A stretch of 64,000 nt of DNA from PALSA-612 sp963776735. Lineage in GTDB: Bacteria > Actinomycetota > Thermoleophilia > Gaiellales > Gaiellaceae. The position numbers were made by a program, and so were the translations under genes. This document shows positions 52,950-63,693 of the stretch, piece by piece; position 1 is the stretch's first letter, and each line of letters opens with the position of its first letter. The stretch lies in assembly GCA_963776735.1 (NCBI GenBank), contig CAVZNV010000018.1:570070-634069 (forward strand). Direction: 5' to 3'. The notes beneath the pieces were generated by a model. The model made no database searches. It had not been told where the DNA came from and worked only from the letters and a program-made list of their open reading frames with translations.

Positions 52950-53016
52950 CGGCAGCCCGCGCGAGCGATCCCCTCCCGCTCCGCCTAGACTGCCGGCATG
53001 ACGACGGTGATGGTCC

Positions 53017-53808
53017 GTGGCCGTCGGGCGCGTTTGCGCGCCGTCGCCGCGGCGTAGGCATCAGCAGCACTTCCTCCGGTCGACCCGGCTCGCGGCCGAC
53101 CTCGTGCGCGACGCGGGCGTAGGGAAAGCCGACCTCGTCCTCGACCTCGGTGCCGGAACCGGCGTGCTGACCGCGGAGCTCGGTCGGCGGGGAGGTCGAG
53201 TGATCGCGATCGAGATCGACCAGTCGCTCATCGAGCGGTTACGCCGGCGCTTCGCGGGATGGCCCAACGTGGAGATCCAGACCGGCGACATCCTCGGGCG
53301 GCCACTTCCCGGCGAGCCGTTCCAGGTCGTCGCGAACATCCCGTTCGCGCAGACGAGTGCCATCTTGCGGCGGCTCCTCGACGACCCGACCGTCCCGCTC
53401 GAACGCGCCGACCTGATCCTCGAGTTGGGAGCCGCGCGCAAGCGTGCGACCGCGGTGCCGAGTACGGCGCTCGGCGTCTACTGGAGCGCATGGTGGGAGC
53501 TCGCGCTCGTCAGGCGCCTCGACTCCACGGCCTTCGCGCCGCCTCCGAGGGTTGACGCGGGCGTGCTCCGGGCGACGCGACGGCCCGAACCGCTCGTCCG
53601 GCCGGTGGACGCCGCGGCCTACCGCTCGCTCGTCGAGGCAGGGTTCCGCGGGCGCGGGCCGCTCAGGCGAGTCCTCGCTCGCACGATTCCGCCGCTTGCG
53701 TTCAAGCGGCTCTCCCGCGAGCTCGGCTTCTCTCCCGCCGCGCCCGCGTGGGAGCTTGACCAGCATCAGTGGGCGGGGCTGTACCGGTTCGTCCGTTCGC
53801 ACGGCTAG
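53017..53808 (+). CDS. Erm-family 23S rRNA (adenine-N6)-dimethyltransferase-like protein
   Basis: A 263-residue enzyme of the Erm/KsgA class. It begins with the arginine-rich RRRHQQHFLRS leader typical of Erm. SAM motif I is LVLDLGAGTGVLTAELGRRG, motif II VIAIEIDQSLIERLRRRF, motif III VEIQTGDILG and the catalytic motif IV VVANIPFAQTSAILRRLL (N-I-P-F). Erm proteins dimethylate A2058 of 23S rRNA and give macrolide-lincosamide-streptogramin B resistance. No leader peptide for induction was seen. KsgA-like activity is less likely because the motif is N-I-P-F and the leader is Erm-like. Confidence 0.85.
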   Translation: MAVGRVCAPSPRRRHQQHFLRSTRLAADLVRDAGVGKADLVLDLGAGTGVLTAELGRRGGRVIAIEIDQSLIERLRRRFAGWPNVEIQTGDILGRPLPGEPFQVVANIPFAQTSAILRRLLDDPTVPLERADLILELGAARKRATAVPSTALGVYWSAWWELALVRRLDSTAFAPPPRVDAGVLRATRRPEPLVRPVDAAAYRSLVEAGFRGRGPLRRVLARTIPPLAFKRLSRELGFSPAAPAWELDQHQWAGLYRFVRSHG

Positions 53809-53836
53809 ACTCCTGCCCGACACGTACCCCTTTAAC

Positions 53837-53861
53837 CCGGTCCAGAGAGGCCGGAAAGGAG
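53837..53861 (+). promoter_or_regulatory. PyrR-binding loop overlapping the pyrR ribosome-binding site
   Basis: A CCGG stem (53837-53840 with 53851-53854) presents the loop TCCAGAGAGG, the core of the PyrR-binding consensus. The AAAGGAG ribosome-binding site (53855-53861) begins at the base of the stem, 4 bases before the pyrR ATG. Binding of PyrR-UMP should hide it, so control is at translation initiation as proposed in mycobacteria; no attenuator terminator was found. Confidence 0.8.
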
Positions 53862-53865
53862 TTCG

Positions 53866-54459
53866 ATGAGCATGCCTGCAAGCGCGCCCGCCGGAGAGCG
53901 GGTGCTCCTCGACGCAGAAGCGCTCCAGCGCACCCTTCACCGCATCGCCCACGAGATCATCGAGGGCAACGAGCGGCTCGACGAGGTCGCTCTGATCGGC
54001 ATCCATACGCGCGGCGTCTTCCTCGCCCAGCGGCTCCGACGTCTGATCGAGGAGTTCGCCGGCACTGACGTCGCGCTCGGCACCGTCGACATCACCTTCT
54101 ACCGCGACGACGTCCAGGTCCGTGGCCGCGAGGCGCCGCTGCACCCGCAGCCGCTCGTCCGCGCGACCCGGATCGACTTCCCGCTCGAGGGCCGCACCTG
54201 CGTCCTCGTCGACGACGTCCTCTACACCGGCCGGACGATCCGCGCGGCGATCGAGGCGCTGTTCGACTACGGCCGGCCCGCCCGCGTCCAGCTCGCGGTC
54301 ATCTGCGACCGCGGCCACCGCGAGCTGCCAATCCGACCCGACTACGTCGGCAAGAACCTTCCGACCGCCCGCGCCGAGCGCGTCCAGGTCGAGCTCGTCG
54401 AGGTCGACGAGGTCGACCGCGTCCTGCTCGTCTCGTCTCCAGAGGAGGAGAGCCAGTGA
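53866..54459 (+). CDS. pyrR: Pyrimidine operon regulator / uracil phosphoribosyltransferase
   Basis: PyrR (197 aa) senses UMP/UTP and PRPP and binds pyr mRNA. The PRPP-binding motif is CVLVDDVLYTGRTIRAAIEAL (near residues 105-125). IAHEIIEGNERLDEVALIGIHTRGVFLAQRL and DITFYRDDVQ are typical, and the C-terminal GHRELPIRPDYVGKNLPTA is the RNA-binding region. It heads the pyr operon and probably represses its own translation through the loop at 53837. Its 3' end overlaps pyrB by 4 bases. Confidence 0.95.
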   Translation: MSMPASAPAGERVLLDAEALQRTLHRIAHEIIEGNERLDEVALIGIHTRGVFLAQRLRRLIEEFAGTDVALGTVDITFYRDDVQVRGREAPLHPQPLVRATRIDFPLEGRTCVLVDDVLYTGRTIRAAIEALFDYGRPARVQLAVICDRGHRELPIRPDYVGKNLPTARAERVQVELVEVDEVDRVLLVSSPEEESQ

Positions 54460-55451
54460 GTCCAGACATCACAGTCATGCGGGAGGAGCTGCCGCCGACG
54501 CGCCCGCCGCGCAGGCATCTGCTCTCGATCGAGGACCTGAACCGCGACGACGTCGAGCGGCTGCTCGCGACTGCGCGGACCCTCGACCAGACGACCCAGC
54601 GCGAGGTCAAGAAGCTGCCGACCCTGCGCGGCCGCACGGTCGTCAACCTCTTCTTCGAGTCGTCGACGCGCACCTCTTCGAGCTTCGAGCTCGCCGCGAA
54701 GCGCCTGTCCGCCGACGTCATGTCGATCAAGGCCGCCGGCTCGTCGGTCGACAAGGGCGAGTCCCTCAAGGACACGGCGCTGACGCTGAACGCCTACGAC
54801 CCGGACGTGATCGTCATCCGGCACGCCTCGATCGGCGCACCGCAGCTCGTCGCCGACGTCACCGGCGCGCACATCGTCAACGCCGGCGACGGCAAGCACC
54901 AGCACCCGACCCAGGCGCTGCTCGACCTGTACACGATCCAGCAGGAGCTCGGACGCATCGAAGGCCTGCACGTGGCGATCGTCGGCGACGTGCTCCACTC
55001 GCGCGTCGCGCGTTCGGACATCCAGGCGCTCGTGCTCTGCGGCGCGCGCGTGACGCTGGTCGGCCCACCGACGTTGATCCCGCGCGGGATCGAGGCGATG
55101 GGCTGCGAGACGACGTCCGACATCGACGCGATCCGGGCCGCCGACGTCGTCTACGTCCTGCGCATGCAGCGCGAGCGGATGCTCGAAGGCGCCAACTACG
55201 TGCCGAGCCTGCGCGAGTACACCGCGCGCTGGGGCGTGACGCCCGAGCGGCTCCGGCCCGGCCAGAAGGTCATGCACCCCGGGCCGATGAACCGCGGCGT
55301 CGAGATCGACCCGCGCGTCGCCGACTCGGCGGACGCGCTGATCGAGGCGCAGGTTCGCGCCGGCCTCGTCGTCCGGATGGCCGTCCTCTACGACCTGCTC
55401 ACCCACGGGCCGGTCGTCGTCCCCACCGAAGCAGCGATGGAGGTGGCGTGA
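54456..55451 (+). CDS. pyrB: Aspartate carbamoyltransferase catalytic subunit
   Basis: Joins carbamoyl phosphate and aspartate to carbamoyl-aspartate. 331 residues. The carbamoyl-phosphate site is NLFFESSTRTSSSFELAAKRL, the central loop is SSVDKGESLKDTALTLNAY, and aspartate-binding residues lie in DVVYVLRMQRERM and MHPGPMNRGVEI. It overlaps pyrR (GTGA) and pyrC (TGATG). No pyrI regulatory subunit is present, so the enzyme is presumably unregulated by CTP or forms a complex with dihydroorotase. Confidence 0.96.
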   Translation: MSPDITVMREELPPTRPPRRHLLSIEDLNRDDVERLLATARTLDQTTQREVKKLPTLRGRTVVNLFFESSTRTSSSFELAAKRLSADVMSIKAAGSSVDKGESLKDTALTLNAYDPDVIVIRHASIGAPQLVADVTGAHIVNAGDGKHQHPTQALLDLYTIQQELGRIEGLHVAIVGDVLHSRVARSDIQALVLCGARVTLVGPPTLIPRGIEAMGCETTSDIDAIRAADVVYVLRMQRERMLEGANYVPSLREYTARWGVTPERLRPGQKVMHPGPMNRGVEIDPRVADSADALIEAQVRAGLVVRMAVLYDLLTHGPVVVPTEAAMEVA

Positions 55452-56728
55452 TGCTGTATTCGCGGAACGGCCACCACGACAGCCGCGTCATCGAGGGCGC
55501 GCGCGTGATCGACCCGGCCGAGGGGATCGACGCGGCACTCAGGGTCACGATCGAGAACGGGGTCGTCACGAAGCTCGAGCCGGGCGACGTGCGGAACGGC
55601 TATGTCCTCGCGCCTGCGTTCGTCGACCCGCACGTCCACCTGCGGACGCCCGGCCGCGAGGACGAGGAGACGATCGCGTCGGGCACCGAGGCCGCCGCCG
55701 CGGGCGGCTATTGCGCGATTCTGGCGATGCCCAACACCGAGCCGGTCGTCGACTCGGCATCCGTGCTCGCCTCACTGGTCGAGCGCGCGCGCAGCGACGC
55801 GGTCGTCCCGGTCGGGTTCCTGGCCGCGATCTCCAAGGGCCAGGAAGGCTCGGAGCTGACGGAGATGGGCGAGCTCGCGGACGCGGGAGCCGCCGGGTTC
55901 ACGGACGACGGGCGCCCGGTCCTCTCGCCCGGGCTGATGCGCCGCGCGCTCCAGTACAGCCCGGTCGCCGGCCGCCGGATCGCCGTCCACTGCGAGGAGC
56001 CGACGCTCACCCGCGGCGGGCACATGCACGAGGGCGTCGTCTCGGCCGAGCTCGGGCTCACCGGCTATCCGTCGGTCGGCGAGAGCACGATGGTCGAGCG
56101 CGACCTGTCGCTCGCCGGCTACGAGCACCGGCCGGTGCACCTGATGCACCTCTCCGCCCGCGAGTCGGTCGAGGCGCTCTCGCGCGCGCAGGTCGCGGGC
56201 GTCGAGGCGACGGCCGAGGTCACGCCGCACCACCTCTGCCTGACCGACGAGTCCGTCCGCTCGCTCGACCCGAACCTGAAGATGAACCCGCCGCTGCGCT
56301 CCGCCGAGGATCGCGCCGCGCTCGTCGCCGGACTCCGCGACGGGACGATCGCCTGCGTCGCCACCGACCACGCGCCGCACGCGCGGCACGAGAAGGACGT
56401 GCCGTTCGAGGAGGCGCCGTTCGGCGTCACCGGCCTCGAGACGGCGTTCGCCGCGCTCAACACGCACCTCGTCGGCCCCGGGCTGCTCACGCTCCCGACG
56501 CTGCTCGAGCGGATGTCCGCCGGGCCCGCGCGTGCCTTCGGCCTGGAACGGCCGCGGATCGCCGTCGGCGCCCCCGCCAACCTCGTCCTGCTCGACACCG
56601 AGTCGGCCTGGCGCGTGACGGAGGACGGCTTCCGCTCGCGGTCTGTCAACTCGTGGCTGCTCGGGCAGACGCTGAAGGGCCGAGTGAAGATGACCGTCGC
56701 CGCCGGCCGCGTGGTGTACGAGGCATGA
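55451..56728 (+). CDS. pyrC: Dihydroorotase
   Basis: A zinc amidohydrolase (425 aa) that closes carbamoyl-aspartate to dihydroorotate. The metal motif is VDPHVHLRTPGRED. Other conserved spots are ILAMPNTEPVVDS, VHCEEPTLTRGG, VTPHHLCLTDE and VATDHAPHARHEKDVPFEEAPFGVTGLETA. Length and motifs fit the type I/multifunctional-complex class, which often pairs with PyrB. The ATG at 55451 overlaps the pyrB stop by one base, and its stop overlaps carA (ATGA). Confidence 0.96.
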   Translation: MLYSRNGHHDSRVIEGARVIDPAEGIDAALRVTIENGVVTKLEPGDVRNGYVLAPAFVDPHVHLRTPGREDEETIASGTEAAAAGGYCAILAMPNTEPVVDSASVLASLVERARSDAVVPVGFLAAISKGQEGSELTEMGELADAGAAGFTDDGRPVLSPGLMRRALQYSPVAGRRIAVHCEEPTLTRGGHMHEGVVSAELGLTGYPSVGESTMVERDLSLAGYEHRPVHLMHLSARESVEALSRAQVAGVEATAEVTPHHLCLTDESVRSLDPNLKMNPPLRSAEDRAALVAGLRDGTIACVATDHAPHARHEKDVPFEEAPFGVTGLETAFAALNTHLVGPGLLTLPTLLERMSAGPARAFGLERPRIAVGAPANLVLLDTESAWRVTEDGFRSRSVNSWLLGQTLKGRVKMTVAAGRVVYEA

Positions 56729-57739
56729 GGGGACACCTGATCCTCGAAGACGGGGAGGTTTTTCCCGGCTTGTCCGTCGGTGCCGAGGGCACGGCGTTCG
56801 GCGAGGCCGTGTTCGCGACCGCCATGACCGGCTACCAGGAGCTCGTCTCCGACCCGAGCTACGCCGAGCAGATTCTCTGCTTCACCGCGCCGATGGTCGG
56901 CAACTACGGCGTCGCCGACGAGCGGCGCGAGTCGACGAAGATCCACGTCCGCGGCGCCGTCATGCGCGAGGCCCGCGGGCCGGAGTGGACGGGCTGGCTG
57001 AAGGCGAACGGCGTCGTCGCGCTGACCGGAATCGACACTCGCTCGCTCGTGCTCCACCTCCGCGACGGTGGCTCGAAGAGAGCCGCGATCACCACCGGCG
57101 ACGTCGACGTCGACGCAGTCCGCGCGCAGCCGTCGATGGACGGCCGCTCGCTCGCCGCCGGCGTCTCGACGGCCCAGCCGTACCGGCTCGCCGAGGGCGA
57201 CGGTCCCGACGTCGCAGTCGTCGACTACGGCTGCAAGCGCTCCATCCTCTGCCGGCTCGCCGCAACGGGCGCGTCCGTCACGGTCTACCCGTACGACGCC
57301 GACGCGGACACGCTCGCGGAGCACGACGCGGTGCTGCTCTCGAACGGCCCCGGCGACCCCGAGCCGCTCGAGGACGAGATCGCGACAGTCCGCGAGCTCG
57401 TCGGCCGCGTTCCCGTGTTCGGCATCTGCCTCGGCCACCAGCTGCTCGCGCTCGCGACCGGGCTCGAGACCTTCAAGCTCCCCTTCGGCCACCGCGGCGC
57501 GAACCATCCTGTGCTCGACCGCCGCTCCGGCCGCGTCCTGGTGACGAGCCAGAACCACGGCTTCGCCGTCCGCCCGAGCGAGAACCGCGAGGCGACCCAC
57601 CTCTCGCTCTACGACGGCACCGTCGAGGGGCTCGACTACCCCGAGCTGCGTGCGCGGTCCGTCCAGTTCCACCCCGAGGCCGGCCCCGGGCCGCACGACG
57701 CCTGGCCGATCCTCGAGACGTGGGTCGAGGAGCTGGCCC

Positions 57740-57747
<8 letters not shown>
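56725..57747 (+). CDS. carA: Carbamoyl-phosphate synthase small subunit
   Basis: Glutamine amidotransferase subunit (340 aa) that supplies ammonia to CarB. The N-terminal LILEDGEVFPGLSVGAEGTAFGEAVFATAMTGYQE is typical, and the catalytic nucleophile is in VFGICLGHQLLALATG with the His-Glu pair in SVQFHPEAGPGPHD. GANHPV is the loop that contacts the large subunit. It overlaps pyrC by 4 bases and carB by 8. At 340 residues it is about 30 shorter than the common bacterial form but complete in motif. Confidence 0.96.
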
Positions 57748-60788
<3,041 letters not shown>

Positions 60789-60796
<8 letters not shown>

Positions 60797-61451
60797 GCGC
60801 AAGTTGCTCCATGTGCTCGGAACGGAGCCGGTCGGGCTCTACACGCTGCTGCGCGTCGAGCGCGGCGACCTCGACCCCGGCCGGCCGGGCCAGTTCTTCA
60901 TGCTCTCGCCGCCCGGACGCGTACTGCCTCGGCCGATGAGCCTCTGCCTGGCGCCCCCCGGCGAGCTCGCGTTCCTGATCGACCCCATCGGCCCCGGCAC
61001 CCGCGCGCTCTGCGGGCTCGACCCCGGCGACGAGCTCGCCGTCTTCGGTCCGCTCGGCAACGGGTTCGACCTCGACGTCGACCGCCCGCTGCTCGTCGGC
61101 GGGGGGATCGGGATCGCGCCGCTGCCGTACCTCGCGGAGGTGCTCGGGGCACCGCCGGCCGTGCTCGGCTTCCGAACCGAGGCCCATGCCGAGGCGGCCG
61201 CGTTGCTCCCAGGCGCCGAGGTCGTCGTCGACCCGATCCTTGTAACACAGTGTTGCTTGGAAGGACATGACGTGCTCGCGTGCGGCCCCGAGCCGATGCT
61301 CGACGCGGTGCGTGCCCTCTGCCCGGGTGCCCAGCTCGCGTGGGAGGCGCCGATGGCCTGCGGCTACGGGGGCTGCTACGGGTGCGCGGTCGAGATCGGC
61401 GGCGAGTGGAAGCGCCTCTGCGTGGAGGGGCCGGTTCTCCGTGCTGCTTAA
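60789..61451 (+). CDS. pyrK: Dihydroorotate dehydrogenase electron-transfer subunit
   Basis: FAD and [2Fe-2S] protein (220 aa) that passes electrons from PyrD to NAD. The FAD site is GQFFMLSPPGRVLPRPMSLC, the nucleotide loop LLVGGGIGIAPLPYLAE, and the iron-sulfur cysteines are MACGYGGCYGCAVE with a following LCVEGPV. Between LLPGAEVVVDP and HDVLACGPEPML the usual loop is replaced by ILVTQCCLEG, encoded by palindrome family A (61238-61260). The start ATG at 60789 lies in the carB end and the stop overlaps pyrD. Confidence 0.92.
61238..61260. repeat. Palindromic repeat family A, copy 4, inside pyrK coding sequence
   Basis: CCTTGTAACAC, central A, GTGTTGCTTGG. It matches 21 of 23 positions of the complement of the copy at 9119, and the reading frame passes through as ILVTQCCLEG. 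Confidence 0.85.
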
Positions 61452-62313
61452 CGCCTCCGGCTGCCTCGACGCGCTGACCGCACCCGAAGTGGTACGACAG
61501 CTCGACGCCTTCGTGACGAAGACGGTCACGCCGCTGCCGCGCCCCGGCAACGCACCGACGCGCATCGCCGAGACGAGCGCCGGGATGCTGAACTCGATCG
61601 GCCTCGCGAACCCGGGCCGGGACCGTTTTTTCGCCGAGACGCTGCCCCGGCTGCGTGAGCTCAGCCTTCCGCTGTGGGTGTCGGTCGGCGGCTTCTCAGC
61701 GCGCGAGTACGCGGAGACGTGCGAGCGGCTCGAGGACGTGACCGTCGAGCTCAACCTCTCGTGCCCGAACGTCGACGAGGCGCCCGAGTCGGCCGCCGAG
61801 ATCGTCGCCGCCTGCCGCGCCGCGACGTCGTTGCCGCTCTATGCCAAGCTCTCGCCGGCCGCGTGGGACGTCGCCGAGGTCGCCAGGGCCGTCGACGCGG
61901 CAGGCGCGGACGGGCTCTCGCTGGTCAACACGATGCGCGGTCTCGCACTCGACGAGCGCACGCTGCGACCCGTGCTCGCGAACGGCGCGGGCGGCTATTC
62001 GGGATCCGGACTGAAGCCGATCGCGCTCGCCGCCGTCTTCGCCTGCCGGCGGGCAACCAACCTTCCGATCGTCGGCATGGGCGGCGTGACGACCGGCCGC
62101 GACGTGCTCGAGCTCGTCGCCGCGGGCGCTACGCACGTCGCGCTCGGAACAGTCCTCTTCGCCGATCCGGACGCGCCGCGACGCATTCGAGCCGAGCTCG
62201 ACGGCGAGCTCGAGCGGCTCGGCCTGGACTCTCTCGACACCGTCCGCGGCGTTGCCCATACCGGCGGCATCGCCCTCCGCGGCCCGGTCCTCGCAGGTCC
62301 GGCGAGCGCCTGA
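61441..62313 (+). CDS. pyrD: Dihydroorotate dehydrogenase (class 1B catalytic subunit)
   Basis: FMN enzyme (290 aa) oxidising dihydroorotate to orotate. The active-site region is VELNLSCPNVDEA, with the cysteine that marks the class 1B/1A group; class 2 enzymes have serine. FMN phosphate binding is GMGGVTTGRDVLELVAAGATHVALGT, and other sites are VTKTVTPLPRPGNAPTRIAET, GMLNSIGLANPG and YAKLSP. GTG start overlapping pyrK by 11 bases. With PyrK it forms the NAD-linked heterotetramer. Orotate phosphoribosyltransferase and OMP decarboxylase genes do not follow. Confidence 0.95.
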   Translation: MLLNASGCLDALTAPEVVRQLDAFVTKTVTPLPRPGNAPTRIAETSAGMLNSIGLANPGRDRFFAETLPRLRELSLPLWVSVGGFSAREYAETCERLEDVTVELNLSCPNVDEAPESAAEIVAACRAATSLPLYAKLSPAAWDVAEVARAVDAAGADGLSLVNTMRGLALDERTLRPVLANGAGGYSGSGLKPIALAAVFACRRATNLPIVGMGGVTTGRDVLELVAAGATHVALGTVLFADPDAPRRIRAELDGELERLGLDSLDTVRGVAHTGGIALRGPVLAGPASA

Positions 62314-62330
62314 GCGACTCTCCGAAGGGG

Positions 62331-62361
62331 TTGCAGAACGCCTCTGCGTCGGTGTTAGTAT
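62331..62361 (+). promoter_or_regulatory. Possible promoter of the mihF-gmk-rpoZ genes
   Basis: TTGCAG at 62331, 19 bases, then TAGTAT at 62356, 14 bases before the mihF ATG. The spacer is longer than ideal, so this is a weak call; it would give a short leader. Confidence 0.35.
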
Positions 62362-62374
62362 CGACGCCCTGCCT

Positions 62375-62704
62375 ATGGCCGCGTCCAAGACTCAAAGCCA
62401 GGCGCCGTCCCGTTCACTCGATCAGCGGATGGACGCTCTCCGGAGAGCCAACGACATCCGCGTCAAGCGGGCGCAGCTCAAGAAGGATCTCAAGCTCGGG
62501 CAGATGCGCATCGACGACATCCTGCGCGACCCTCCCGAATACGTCTCGACCGCGAAGGTCCTCGACATGCTCATGGCCGTACCCAAGTTCGGCCAGGTGA
62601 AGGCGAAGCGGTATCTGAACCAGTGCCGCATCAGCGAGTCGAAGACGGTAGGCGGGCTCTCCGAACGCCAGCGCACCGAGCTGATTGGCCTCTTCAGCCG
62701 GTAG
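62375..62704 (+). CDS. mihF: Integration host factor, actinobacterial type (mIHF)
   Basis: A 109-residue basic DNA-binding protein. ALRRANDIRVKRAQLKKDLKLGQMRIDDILRDPPEYVSTAKVLDMLMAVPKFGQVKAKRYLNQCRISESKTVGGLSERQRTELIGLF is the helix-two-turn-helix fold of mycobacterial IHF, which bends DNA and supports phage integration and nucleoid structure. The order carB ... mihF-gmk-rpoZ is the same as in mycobacteria and streptomycetes, where pyrF often lies in between; here pyrK-pyrD take its place. Confidence 0.93.
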   Translation: MAASKTQSQAPSRSLDQRMDALRRANDIRVKRAQLKKDLKLGQMRIDDILRDPPEYVSTAKVLDMLMAVPKFGQVKAKRYLNQCRISESKTVGGLSERQRTELIGLFSR

Positions 62705-62729
62705 AGGCGGACTCGCCGGAGTCCTCGGC

Positions 62730-63332
62730 TTGAGAAGGCGACGAGGCGACTCCGGAGGTGAGATCGCGCCCGTGCTCGTCATCACCGGCCCGTCGGGAGC
62801 CGGCAAGGGCACCCTGATCCGCGCGCTGCTGCCGCGCGCGCCCGAGCTCGAGCTGGCCGTCTCCGCCACGACACGCCTGCGCCGCGACGGCGAGGTCGAG
62901 GGACGCGACTACTACTACCTGTCCGAAGCGGACTTCGCCCGCCGGGTCGCGAACGGCGAGTTCCTCGAGCACATCACGTACGTCTCGGGCCAGCGGTACG
63001 GGACGCTGCGCACCGAGGTCGAGCGGATCGGCCGCGGGGGGAAGATCACCGTCCTCGAGCTCGAGACCGAGGGGGCACTGAAGGTCGCCGAGGAGATGCC
63101 CGGCGTCGTCACCGTCTTCGTCACGGCACCACGAGCGGAGCTCGAGCGCCGGCTGCGCGAACGCGCGACCGAGAGCGCCGGGGAGATCGGCGAGAGGCTC
63201 GATCTCGCGGAGAGCCAGCTGCTCCAGGCGAGCCTGTTCGACCACGTCGTCGAGAACGACGACGTCGACCGGGCGGTGGACGAACTGGTCGCGATCGTCG
63301 CGGCTGTCCGGACAGACCGCGACGATCGGTAG
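62730..63332 (+). CDS. gmk: Guanylate kinase
   Basis: Phosphorylates GMP to GDP. The P-loop is VLVITGPSGAGKGTLIRALL, and VSATTRLRRDGEVEGRDYYYLSEADF and FLEHITYVSGQRYGTLRTEV are the GMP-binding and cover domains. The start is uncertain: TTG at 62730 (GGAG 8 bases upstream, 200 aa) is chosen; TTG 62685 would overlap mihF by 20 bases, and GTG 62772 would start right at the P-loop strand. RERATESAGEIGERLDLAE is the usual lid. ATP/GTP pool balance links it to rpoZ next door. Confidence 0.94.
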   Translation: MRRRRGDSGGEIAPVLVITGPSGAGKGTLIRALLPRAPELELAVSATTRLRRDGEVEGRDYYYLSEADFARRVANGEFLEHITYVSGQRYGTLRTEVERIGRGGKITVLELETEGALKVAEEMPGVVTVFVTAPRAELERRLRERATESAGEIGERLDLAESQLLQASLFDHVVENDDVDRAVDELVAIVAAVRTDRDDR

Positions 63333-63341
63333 CATGGCCGC

Positions 63342-63569
63342 ATGATCCAGCCCCGCATCGATCGGCTGTTCGGCAATGTCGACAGCCGCTACGCGCTCGT
63401 GATCGTCGCCGCCAAGCGCGCGCGGCAGATCAACAACTACCACCATCAGCTCGGCGAAGGCACGTTCGAGGAGCTCCCGCCGCTCGTCGAGTCGCGCTCG
63501 AAGAACTACTTGACGCTGGCCCTCGAGGAGATCGCCGAGGGCAAGATCAAGTACGCGTACCCGTCCTAG
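63342..63569 (+). CDS. rpoZ: RNA polymerase omega subunit
   Basis: A 75-residue protein that assists beta-prime folding. NVDSRYALVIVAAKRARQINNYHHQLG carries the conserved R-Y-x-L-V-x-x-A-A-K-R-A-R-Q-I core; SRSKNYLTLALEEIAEGKIKYAYP is the C-terminal signature. It starts 9 bases after gmk and is normally the last gene of the gmk-rpoZ pair. In many actinobacteria coaBC and metK follow; here a hairpin array and a convergent cupin gene follow instead. Confidence 0.95.
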   Translation: MIQPRIDRLFGNVDSRYALVIVAAKRARQINNYHHQLGEGTFEELPPLVESRSKNYLTLALEEIAEGKIKYAYPS

Positions 63570-63576
63570 CCGGCAC

Positions 63577-63672
63577 GTGAAAGCCTCGGGCCTCCGGCCC
63601 TGCGGCTCACGCGCTTCCACCGGCATCGCCGCGGCCGCATGACGCGGCCGCTTCCATCTGCCTCGGCAGATG
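63577..63672. terminator. Three successive hairpins after rpoZ
   Basis: An imperfect GTGAAAGCC...GGCTCAC stem with inner GGGCC/GGCCC (63577-63610), then GCGGCCGC-ATGAC-GCGGCCGC (63631-63651), then CATCTGCC-TC-GGCAGATG (63655-63672). They lie between convergent genes, so a combined bidirectional terminator or small repeat island is likely. Confidence 0.55.
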
Positions 63673-63693
63673 CGGAGCGGGATGGGGTTGGTG

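Noticed and set aside
53809..53865. A riboswitch or attenuator in the pyrR leader
   Set aside because: The leader is too short for an aptamer plus expression platform and has no terminator; the PyrR loop explains it.
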